The notes under the pieces: generated by a model
The model's database searches: none
What the model saw: the letters and a program-made list of their open reading frames with translations, nothing else
Told to the model about the DNA's origin: nothing
Assembly (NCBI GenBank): GCA_013153415.1
Contig: JAADEO010000151.1
Span: 1 to 5,070 of the forward strand
Direction of reading: 5' to 3'
DNA length: 5,070 bases
Source: Deltaproteobacteria bacterium
GTDB taxonomy: Bacteria > Desulfobacterota > Anaeroferrophillalia > Anaeroferrophillales > Tharpellaceae
In this document: one piece after another, positions 1 to 5,070 of the stretch
Layout: every line of letters begins with the position of its first letter
How positions within the stretch are numbered: position 1 is the first letter of the stretch
Position numbers and translations under genes: made by a program

Positions 1-212
1 GTCCCGGTCATCGCCGGCAGCAGACCGTCGATTACGACCCGCCGCAGAAAAAGAGCATCGACCAACGGGGTTTCACCCAGCACCAGCTCCGGCTTCAGGG
101 CCGGGATCCCCTTAAGCAGGAGAAATCCCAGCACTGTCCCGACCGCACCCAGCAAAAGCAGCCCGCAGAACCAGGCATAGAAAGTCAGGATCACGTCATA
201 GATCCGTTTCAT
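1..212 (-). CDS. pstA: Phosphate ABC transporter permease PstA, N-terminal part (cut by window edge)
   Basis: The first 70 codons of a membrane protein are visible; the frame stays open to the left edge, so the 3' part is outside the window. The protein starts MKRIYDVILTFYAW and has one clear hydrophobic segment at about residues 8-34, followed by a polar stretch (KPELVLGETP) of the kind that forms the first periplasmic loop in Pst permeases. The conserved EAA loop that would prove the family is not in view, so the call rests mainly on position. It follows pstS and pstC directly, in the usual pstS-pstC-pstA-pstB order. The ATG overlaps the pstC stop as ATGA, and a GGAG ribosome binding site (220-223) lies 7 bases upstream. 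By family knowledge, PstA pairs with PstC in the inner membrane to form the phosphate channel energised by PstB. A related permease of another anion importer cannot be fully excluded. Confidence 0.85.
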   Translation of the reverse strand, partial: MKRIYDVILTFYAWFCGLLLLGAVGTVLGFLLLKGIPALKPELVLGETPLVDALFLRRVVIDGLLPAMTG

Positions 213-1084
213 GGGTTGACTCCAAACCCGGAAGGATCATGACGACGGCGCACCAGGGCCCGAAAAAGCAGAGTCAGGCCGGCACTGCCGAGATAGAGGA
301 TGATGCCGCAAGCGAAAATGGTCTTGAATTCGATACTGTCGAAATCGGCGGCCATCACCAGGGCGATCTGGGCAGTCAGGGTCCGGGCCGGATCGAGCAG
401 TCCCGTGGGCCGGGCCGCGGTATTGCCGGCCACCATCAGAGCGATCAGGGTATCCCCGAGAGCCCGGCCGGCGGCCAGCAGGAAACCGGCCAGCAGACCG
501 TTGGCGGCTCCCGGCAGAATTATATGGAGCAGTTTCTGCCGGGGGCTGGCGCCCAAGGCTTCGAGAGCCCGCAAATGGGCTTTGGGCACGGCGGCAAAGC
601 TTTCCACGAAAAGAAGGATCATGGTCGGGGAGATCAGCAGCGCCAACAGCAAGGAGGCGCTTAACACCGACATTCCCGAGCCCCGGGAAAAACTCTCCCG
701 AACCAGAGGAACCAGGAGAAAAACCCCGACAAAACCATAAATCACCGTGGGAATGCCGGTCATCAGGCTGACCAGCCGGTACAACCCCCGGGCCAGAAAA
801 CGGGGGGCCAGCAGATGAATCAAAATGGCATTGCCGAGACTCAGCGGGAAAGCGAGCAACAGACTGCAGGTGACAATCAGAGCGGAACTGAAAACGAACG
901 GCAACAGGCCGTAAAGACCGCGGTCGGGAAGCCACTTCGATGCCAGGAGGAGATCGAAAGTCGCCCCGTCGAACAGGGGCCTCCCCAACAGAACCATGAA
1001 GAAAAAAATCGCCAGGGTGAGCCCGGCGCCGGCGCCGGCCAGCAGAAAAAAGAGTAAATAACTGATCCTGTCCCGCAATTTCAA
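209..1084 (-). CDS. pstC: Phosphate ABC transporter permease PstC
   Basis: A 291-residue inner-membrane permease, normal in length for PstC. About six membrane segments can be read, at roughly residues 10-34, 57-80, 103-128, 140-162, 195-220 and 255-276. A TGIPTVIYG motif at 109-117 matches the GIPSVVYG-type signature shared by PstC and PstA. The ABC-permease EAA loop follows at about 175-191 (EALGAS…IILP), which is where the permease contacts the PstB ATPase. The GRALGDTLIALMVAGN stretch (206-221) is PstC-like, but the usual Gly-Glu-Thr reads Gly-Asp-Thr. The start is TTG: an in-frame TAA at 1106-1108 rules out anything earlier, and the next Met (residue 30) would remove the first membrane segment. 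The TTG overlaps the pstS stop as TTGA and I see no good ribosome binding site, so translation is probably coupled to pstS. The stop overlaps the pstA start as ATGA. Confidence 0.93.
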   Translation of the reverse strand: MKLRDRISYLLFFLLAGAGAGLTLAIFFFMVLLGRPLFDGATFDLLLASKWLPDRGLYGLLPFVFSSALIVTCSLLLAFPLSLGNAILIHLLAPRFLARGLYRLVSLMTGIPTVIYGFVGVFLLVPLVRESFSRGSGMSVLSASLLLALLISPTMILLFVESFAAVPKAHLRALEALGASPRQKLLHIILPGAANGLLAGFLLAAGRALGDTLIALMVAGNTAARPTGLLDPARTLTAQIALVMAADFDSIEFKTIFACGIILYLGSAGLTLLFRALVRRRHDPSGFGVNP

Positions 1085-1929
1085 CGCTCGACGGGAAGCA
1101 GGCCTTTACCGGAAATGATCTTCTCACCCACCGGACTGTAAAGCAGGTCGATAAACTCCTTGACCAGGCCCCGGGCAGAACCTTTGGTATTGCTGTAGAG
1201 GCCACGGACCACCGGGTAACGACCCGACTTGACGTTTTCCAGGGTTGGTGCCACACCATCCAGGGCCACCCCGGCCACCGAACCATCCAGGTAGCCGACC
1301 GAGATGTAGCCGATAGCGTAAGGGTTGCCGGCCACAGCGATCTTCATGGCCCCATTGGAGGGAACCACCTGGGCCCGATCGCTGATATCACCCTTCTCCA
1401 GGGCTTTTTTCCAAAAAACCTTGCGGGTGCCGCTGCCTGCCTCCCGGCTGCAGAGGGTTATTTCGTGATCGACTCCACCCAACTCCCGCCAGTTGCTGAT
1501 CCGGCCGCTGAAAACGGCCTTGAGCTGCTGGCGGGTCAATTTCCGGATCGGATTATCCCGGTTGACAATCACCCCGACCCCGTCCAGAGCCCAACGATGC
1601 AGAACCAGGCCATACTTCTCGATTTCGCGTTCCGTTGGCCGCCGGCCCGAATTGCCGATATCGACCAGACCTTCACCAACCTGCTTGATGCCCACCCCGG
1701 AACCGCCGCCGGCAATCGTGATCCTGACCCCCGGATGCTTTTCCATGAAAACCCGGGCCGCCGCCTTCATCACCGGAATATGAGCGGTACCACCGGAAAT
1801 CCGAATCACCCCATCCGCCGCCCCGGCCGGGTATGGCGCCCAACCCGCCAGGAATCCGAACATCAGCAACAACAGAAAAACCTTCAAGCCAAGACCTTTT
1901 TCCACAACCCCGTGACACCGTATCTTCAT
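1081..1929 (-). CDS. pstS: Phosphate-binding periplasmic protein PstS
   Basis: A 282-residue secreted solute-binding protein, the first gene of the Pst operon. It captures phosphate outside the inner membrane and delivers it to PstC/PstA. A signal peptide is visible: basic residues near the N-terminus, a hydrophobic core at about 15-31, and a signal peptidase I site after AGA (35-37). No lipobox cysteine is seen. The mature part has the PstS pattern: an N-terminal GGTAHIPV (47-54), AGGGSGVGIKQ (73-83), DIGNSGR (90-96), FSGRISNWRELGG (140-152) and the phosphate-binding SREAGSGTR (161-169). The first motif is Gly-Gly-Thr where many relatives have Gly-Ser-Thr or Gly-Ser-Ser. At 282 residues it is the short type found outside the enterobacteria. 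The ATG has a strong ribosome binding site. A related oxyanion (tungstate- or sulfate-like) specificity is less likely, given the GSGTR motif and the Pst permease neighbours. Confidence 0.94.
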   Translation of the reverse strand: MKIRCHGVVEKGLGLKVFLLLLMFGFLAGWAPYPAGAADGVIRISGGTAHIPVMKAAARVFMEKHPGVRITIAGGGSGVGIKQVGEGLVDIGNSGRRPTEREIEKYGLVLHRWALDGVGVIVNRDNPIRKLTRQQLKAVFSGRISNWRELGGVDHEITLCSREAGSGTRKVFWKKALEKGDISDRAQVVPSNGAMKIAVAGNPYAIGYISVGYLDGSVAGVALDGVAPTLENVKSGRYPVVRGLYSNTKGSARGLVKEFIDLLYSPVGEKIISGKGLLPVER

Positions 1930-1935
1930 TATCCA

Positions 1936-1940
1936 CCTCC
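1936..1940 (-). promoter_or_regulatory. Ribosome binding site of pstS
   Basis: A perfect GGAGG lies 6 bases before the pstS ATG. It fixes the start of pstS and is by far the strongest ribosome binding site in the window, which fits the need for more binding protein than permease. Confidence 0.85.
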
Positions 1941-1972
1941 GGAAAGAAATTCAGCAATAAAACCGATATTTT

Positions 1973-2000
1973 ATAGTATGGCTGGCGAAAACAAATCCAA
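1973..2000 (-). promoter_or_regulatory. Weak promoter candidate for the pstSCA operon
   Basis: Read on the minus strand, TTGGAT (1995-2000) and TACTAT (1973-1978) are separated by 16 bases. An overlapping TATAAA (1970-1975) is a better -10 but gives a 19-base spacer. The -35 is poor, as is usual for promoters that need an activator. I looked for a Pho box (repeated CTGTCAT-like blocks) and could not recognise one, so PhoB control is expected from family knowledge but not shown here. The predicted leader is about 35-40 bases. Confidence 0.35.
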
Positions 2001-2005
2001 TTGGA
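1996..2005. promoter_or_regulatory. Perfect 10-bp palindrome at the pst promoter (possible operator)
   Basis: TCCAATTGGA is a perfect palindrome flanked by AT-rich sequence. It overlaps the -35 candidate of the pstS promoter. It has no loop, so it is unlikely to be an RNA hairpin and would more plausibly be a dimeric protein site. It may also be chance, since the gap is AT-rich. Confidence 0.2.
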
Positions 2006-2040
2006 ATTTTGAATAGCCGGAAGGCGGGATATAACTTTGA

Positions 2041-2568
2041 TCAATAGTGATCCCGGTTCATCCGCAGCCAGATCTTTGCGGTCAGACGAGCATCGGCCAG
2101 AGCCCGGTGCAAGCGTTCACCCGCCAGGGCTTCGGCCCCCAGGAGGTAGCGGGCCAGGTTTTCGAGTTTGTGGCTGGAAAGCTGCGGATAGCGGGAACGG
2201 CTGAGCCTCAGGGTGCAGGAAGAGGGGTTGGGAAGAGTCAGGTCGAGGCGAGCGAATTCGCTGGCAAGAAAACGGAGATCGAAGGGGGCATTATGGGCAA
2301 CCAGCAGATCAGAGGCGATAAACTCTTTGAAACGGGAGAAAACGGTCGCCGCATCCGGCTGACCGGCCAGCATCCGGGGACTGATCCCGTGAACCTTGCG
2401 GGCAGCCCAGTGAATCGGCTGGTCAGTGCTGATCAGGGAGTGAAACTCGGCGCCCAGGCGACCGTTCTCGACCGCCACCGCCCCGATCTCGATAACCCGG
2501 TGACCATATTTTGGCGACAAGCCGGTGGTTTCAAGATCGAAAATCACCTGCCGGGAAAAGTTCGTCAT
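2041..2568 (-). CDS. DEDDh 3'-5' exonuclease, DnaQ / DNA polymerase III epsilon-like
   Basis: A 175-residue protein that is almost entirely an exonuclease domain of the DnaQ/RNase T superfamily. All catalytic residues are present: Exo I as FDLETTGL with Asp11 and Glu13, Exo II as AHNAPFD with Asp97, and Exo III as HRALADA with His154 and Asp159 (the H-x4-D spacing of the DEDDh class). These bind two metal ions and remove nucleotides from 3' ends of DNA or RNA. E. coli DnaQ is about 243 residues; this protein has little beyond the nuclease core, so no obvious polymerase-binding tail. It is more likely a stand-alone nuclease than the replicative proofreading subunit, although the substrate cannot be told. 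Its ATG overlaps the stop of the upstream GspE-like gene as ATGA, with a GGAG about 10 bases upstream, so the two are co-translated. The stop is 111 bases before pstS. Confidence 0.9.
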   Translation of the reverse strand: MTNFSRQVIFDLETTGLSPKYGHRVIEIGAVAVENGRLGAEFHSLISTDQPIHWAARKVHGISPRMLAGQPDAATVFSRFKEFIASDLLVAHNAPFDLRFLASEFARLDLTLPNPSSCTLRLSRSRYPQLSSHKLENLARYLLGAEALAGERLHRALADARLTAKIWLRMNRDHY

Positions 2569-4388
2569 CGCGGCCCGGCTCCGATCTCGGCTTCCGGCGG
2601 CGGTGGAGCGACCCGGAAGATCTCTTCCGGTGTCGTGAGCCCGGCGGCCACGGCGTTGGCGCCGCTGAGCCGCAAAGGACGCATCCCGTCACTGACAGCC
2701 TGATGCCGCAGACTCTCGAGATTGACCGAGGCGGTTATCAGGCCGGCCAAGGCCGGAGTCACGTGCATGATCTCAAAAATGGCGCTGCGCCCCAGGTACC
2801 CGGTCCGACGGCATTCGGAACAGCCGACCGCCCGGTAGAACTGCGCCGGCGGCGGAATCTTCCAGGGTGCGGTCAGAAGATGCCAGAAGTGCTGGTCGAC
2901 AGCGACCGGCTCCTTGCAAAAGGGGCAGAGGGTCCGGACCAGGCGCTGGGCCGTGACCCCGAGCAGGGTCGCCTGGATCAGAAAATCGGAAACCCCGAGA
3001 TCGAGCAGCCGGGTAACGGCCGAAGCGGCATCGTTGGTATGCAGAGTGGAAAGCACCAGGTGCCCGGTCAGGGAGGCCTGCACCGCGATTTCGGCGGTTT
3101 CGAGATCACGGATCTCACCAACCATGATGATATCGGGATCCTGACGCAACAAGGTCCGGACTCCACTGGCGAAGGTCACACCGATCGAGGGCTGGACCTG
3201 CATCTGGTTCAAGTTGGGATCGACAATCTCGATTGGATCCTCGACCGTGCAGACATTGAGCTCGGGCCGGGTAATATGTCTCAAGGTCGAATAGAGCGTC
3301 GTGGTTTTCCCGGACCCGGTCGGTCCGGTCACCAGGATAATCCCGTGCGGCTGTTCGACCATGCTGCGCCAGATCTTGAGCTCTTCATCGCTGAACCCCA
3401 GCTCCTGGAAACTCTTCTTCAGGGCCCCGGGATCGAAAATCCGCATTACCAGCTTCTCGCCGAAGGTCGTCGGCATGGTCGAGAGCCTGAGTTCGACCTC
3501 CTCGCCCTGCGGAGTCACGGTTTTCAGGCGGCCGTCCTGGGGGCGGCGTTTCTCAGCCACGTCCATCCGGCCGAGAACCTTGATGCGACTGGTGACCGCG
3601 GCCATGACATTGAGCGGTACCTGGTAGATATGGTGGAGAACGCCGTCGATCCGGAAACGGATCTTGCCGGATTCGCGCCGGGGTTCGAGATGAATGTCGC
3701 TGGCCCGCTGATCGAAAGCGTACTGCAACAACCAGTCGACGATATGGACTATGTGCTGATCGCTGGCATCGAGTTTGCCGGCCCGGCCCAGGGTCACCAG
3801 CTGTTCGAAATCGGAGATCCGGGACGACCTATCCCGGCCGTCGCTGGCCCCGCGCACCGACTCGGCCAAAGCGAAAAACTCGTGCCGGTAGCGCTGGATA
3901 TCGAGCGGATTGACGATCACCCGCTCGATCTTTTTCTGCAAAACCTGCCGCAGCTCCTTGGTCCACTCCTCGACGAAAGGCTCGGCCGTCGCCATGACCA
4001 CGGTCTCTTCGCTGACTCTGACCGGCATGATATTGAATCGCTTGAGATAGGCCAAAGGCAGGTTGAGACTGGTAATCGCCTTGACCTCGAGTTTCAGGGG
4101 ATCGATACGCTGGTAGGGCAAACCGGCTTTGGCCGCCAGCCAGGAGGTCAGATCCTCGAGCGAGAGCACCCGGGCTGAAGCCCGGCGATCACCGGGCTTG
4201 AGATTGGCGATCAGCACCAGTGGATGCAACATGCCCTGGTTTTTCCGGCGGCCCATCTGGTAACCGCGTTCCACCTCTTCGGCATCGAGCAGGCCGTCCC
4301 GGTGCAACTCCTCGAGCAGGAAACCCAGCTCCAGGTTCCGGCCCCGCCAGTTCCGGGCGGGAAATTTCTTGATCCCCGTAAAATCCAT
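2565..4388 (-). CDS. GspE/PilB-family type II secretion / type IV pilus assembly ATPase
   Basis: A cytoplasmic hexameric ATPase of the family that drives pseudopilus or pilus assembly. I take the ATG at 4388 (607 residues). It follows a purine-rich AAAGAGAGAGG tract, and an in-frame GTG at 4451 adds 21 low-complexity residues, lacks a ribosome binding site and overlaps the promoter candidate. In 607-residue numbering: a GspE/MshEN-like N-terminal domain at about 19-160; a linker; the ATPase core with Walker A GPTGSGKT (355-362), Asp box VEDPIE (382-387), Walker B DPDIIMVGE (417-425), His box HLVLSTLHTND (443-453); and a zinc site with Cys488, Cys491, Cys523 and Cys526 in two CxxC pairs. It ends in a proline-rich tail (PPPPE). 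All motifs look active. GspE and PilB cannot be separated by eye; the CxxC pairs occur in both. No GspD, GspF, PilC or pilin gene is in view. It is co-translated with the exonuclease gene downstream. Confidence 0.92.
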   Translation of the reverse strand: MDFTGIKKFPARNWRGRNLELGFLLEELHRDGLLDAEEVERGYQMGRRKNQGMLHPLVLIANLKPGDRRASARVLSLEDLTSWLAAKAGLPYQRIDPLKLEVKAITSLNLPLAYLKRFNIMPVRVSEETVVMATAEPFVEEWTKELRQVLQKKIERVIVNPLDIQRYRHEFFALAESVRGASDGRDRSSRISDFEQLVTLGRAGKLDASDQHIVHIVDWLLQYAFDQRASDIHLEPRRESGKIRFRIDGVLHHIYQVPLNVMAAVTSRIKVLGRMDVAEKRRPQDGRLKTVTPQGEEVELRLSTMPTTFGEKLVMRIFDPGALKKSFQELGFSDEELKIWRSMVEQPHGIILVTGPTGSGKTTTLYSTLRHITRPELNVCTVEDPIEIVDPNLNQMQVQPSIGVTFASGVRTLLRQDPDIIMVGEIRDLETAEIAVQASLTGHLVLSTLHTNDAASAVTRLLDLGVSDFLIQATLLGVTAQRLVRTLCPFCKEPVAVDQHFWHLLTAPWKIPPPAQFYRAVGCSECRRTGYLGRSAIFEIMHVTPALAGLITASVNLESLRHQAVSDGMRPLRLSGANAVAAGLTTPEEIFRVAPPPPEAEIGAGPR

Positions 4389-4402
4389 ATCCTCTCTCTT
4401 TC

Positions 4403-4417
4403 CCGGCCGTTCGCCGG
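4403..4417 (-). other. Small GC hairpin in the leader of the GspE-like mRNA
   Basis: CCGGC and GCCGG form a 5-bp all-GC stem around a 5-base loop, just upstream of the purine-rich ribosome binding tract of the ATG at 4388. It lies inside the predicted leader RNA. A stem this short may be chance in GC-rich DNA. Confidence 0.25.
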
Positions 4418-4450
4418 TCGATGATGACAAATCGCCCCTCTGCGTGACCA

Positions 4451-4480
4451 CTCATACACTCAACCATCGGGCGAGGTCAA
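4451..4480 (-). promoter_or_regulatory. Promoter candidate for the GspE-like ATPase / exonuclease pair
   Basis: On the minus strand, TTGACC (4475-4480, five of six consensus bases) and TATGAG (4451-4456, four of six) are separated by 18 bases. Transcription would start near 4444, giving a leader of about 55 bases before the ATG at 4388. This placement argues against translation from the upstream GTG at 4449-4451, which would lie at the promoter rather than in the transcript. Confidence 0.4.
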
Positions 4481-4522
4481 GCCGGAGAGAAAACAATGGC
4501 CGACCCGACCCGTAAAATCAGC

Positions 4523-4551
4523 TTGACAAGTTGATTGACGACTCCTATTCT
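4523..4551 (+). promoter_or_regulatory. Sigma-70-type promoter of the rhomboid gene
   Basis: A perfect TTGACA -35 (4523-4528), an ideal 17-base spacer and TATTCT as -10 (4546-4551, four of six). Counting about 7 bases from the -10 puts the transcription start at or next to the ATG at 4558. This is the best promoter-like sequence I see in the window. Confidence 0.6.
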
Positions 4552-4557
4552 ACGGGC

Positions 4558-5070
4558 ATGAGAATACGCTACAATGCCCCGGTCACCCTGACCCTGGCCC
4601 TGCTCTGCTGCGCCGCCATGGGGGCCGGCTTCCTGACCAAAGGAGCCACCACCCAGACCTTCTTTACCGCTTACCCGGGTCTGAAAAGTTCATCTCCCCT
4701 GCACTATATCCAGTTTTTCACCTACATCCTGGGCCACGGCAGTTTTTCCCACTTGAGCGCCAACCTTTCGCTGCTCCTGCTTATCGGCCCGATCAACGAG
4801 GAAAAATACGGTTCCGGCCTGCTCCTGGAGATGATCCTGGTCACCGCTCTGCTTACCGCCCTGCTCAACGCAGCCTTCTTCAATACCGGCCTGCTCGGGG
4901 CCAGCGGCATCGTCTTCATGCTGATACTTTTAAGCTCCTGCGCCAATATCCGGGCCGGCGAGATTCCCCTGACCCTGATCCTGGTCGCGATCCTCTACCT
5001 CGGCAACGAGATCTACGGATCCCTGGGCAAGGACAATATCTCCCAGTTCGCTCATCTCACCGGCGGGGTG
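4558..5070 (+). CDS. Rhomboid family intramembrane serine protease, N-terminal part (cut by window edge)
   Basis: The first 171 codons are visible and the frame is open to the right edge. The protein is mostly hydrophobic, with membrane segments at about 10-26, 66-79, 88-106, 114-128 and 138-150. Key rhomboid features are present: H60-x4-H65-x3-N69 (HGSFSHLSAN), the same spacing as the GlpG residues that form the oxyanion site; GASG (114-117) with the nucleophile Ser116; and AHLTGG (165-170) with the catalytic partner His166. These enzymes cut other membrane proteins within or near a transmembrane helix. There is no large N-terminal cytoplasmic domain. The start has no ribosome binding site, but the promoter lies directly against it, which fits a leaderless mRNA; the next Met (residue 21) has none either and would shorten the first helix. 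It is transcribed divergently from the GspE-like gene. Its substrate cannot be inferred from the sequence. Confidence 0.9.
   Translation, partial: MRIRYNAPVTLTLALLCCAAMGAGFLTKGATTQTFFTAYPGLKSSSPLHYIQFFTYILGHGSFSHLSANLSLLLLIGPINEEKYGSGLLLEMILVTALLTALLNAAFFNTGLLGASGIVFMLILLSSCANIRAGEIPLTLILVAILYLGNEIYGSLGKDNISQFAHLTGGV

Noticed and set aside
1021..1040. GGCGCC-type repeat near the start of pstC
   Set aside because: A short run of Ala-Gly codons in the first membrane helix explains it; too short to be a functional repeat.
237..1286. A 349-codon minus-strand frame crossing the pstS/pstC junction
   Set aside because: It lies in a different frame over two well-recognised genes, is Arg/Pro/Ser-rich, and has no recognisable motif.
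1465..2016. Plus-strand open frames opposite pstS
   Set aside because: Antisense shadows of pstS; the translations lack hydrophobic or domain structure.
1930..2040. A rho-independent terminator after the exonuclease gene
   Set aside because: The only hairpin-like pieces are GCC-TTCC-GGC (3-bp stem) and the loopless palindrome at 1996-2005, neither followed by a proper T-run. Read-through into pst is possible.
1930..2040. Pho box upstream of pstS
   Set aside because: No pair of CTGTCAT-like blocks at 11-base spacing could be read on either strand.
2511..4178. A 555-codon open frame on the plus strand opposite the GspE-like gene
   Set aside because: It is antisense to a gene with complete ATPase motifs; its translation is rich in Gly, Arg, Pro, Asp and Gln with no domain. 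Long antisense frames are expected opposite GC-rich genes.
4722..4946. Minus-strand 74-codon frame inside the rhomboid gene
   Set aside because: Antisense to a gene with intact rhomboid catalytic motifs; no ribosome binding site or domain.

Overview
This window shows about two and a half transcription units of a fairly GC-rich bacterial chromosome (GC-rich by eye; not computed). Gene content and protein style point to a Gram-negative bacterium. The phosphate-binding protein is of the short type, with an 'IGNSGR…EIEKYGL' stretch that I associate with Geobacter/Desulfuromonas-like Desulfobacterota. That placement is a recollection of family style, not a search result. I see no tRNA, rRNA, CRISPR array, insertion sequence or phage gene.

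Layout. From the left edge to 1929, all on the minus strand, lie pstS, pstC and the first 70 codons of pstA, in the order pstS-pstC-pstA. This is a high-affinity phosphate ABC transporter. Each junction is a 4-bp stop/start overlap (TTGA between pstS and pstC, ATGA between pstC and pstA), so the genes form one translationally coupled operon. pstB and any phoU would lie beyond the left edge. A 111-bp gap (1930-2040) holds the pstS ribosome binding site, a weak promoter candidate and a 10-bp perfect palindrome. I see no convincing terminator there for the gene upstream.

From 2041 to 4388, also on the minus strand, is a second coupled pair. The first gene encodes a GspE/PilB-type secretion or pilus assembly ATPase with Walker A, Walker B and a four-cysteine zinc site all intact. 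The second encodes a compact DEDDh 3'-5' exonuclease of the DnaQ type, again joined by an ATGA overlap. No other type II secretion or pilus gene is visible, so the ATPase looks like an orphan within this window.

A 169-bp divergent intergenic region (4389-4557) carries a promoter candidate in each direction. To the right, on the plus strand, is the 5' part of a rhomboid intramembrane serine protease. It runs off the right edge with its catalytic Ser and His already present. Its promoter is placed so that transcription should begin at or next to the ATG, which suggests a leaderless mRNA.

Overall this is mostly ordinary housekeeping and accessory sequence. I found no clearly undescribed system. 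The points most worth a second look are the coupled ATPase-exonuclease pair, the apparently leaderless rhomboid mRNA, and residue variations in the Pst proteins.
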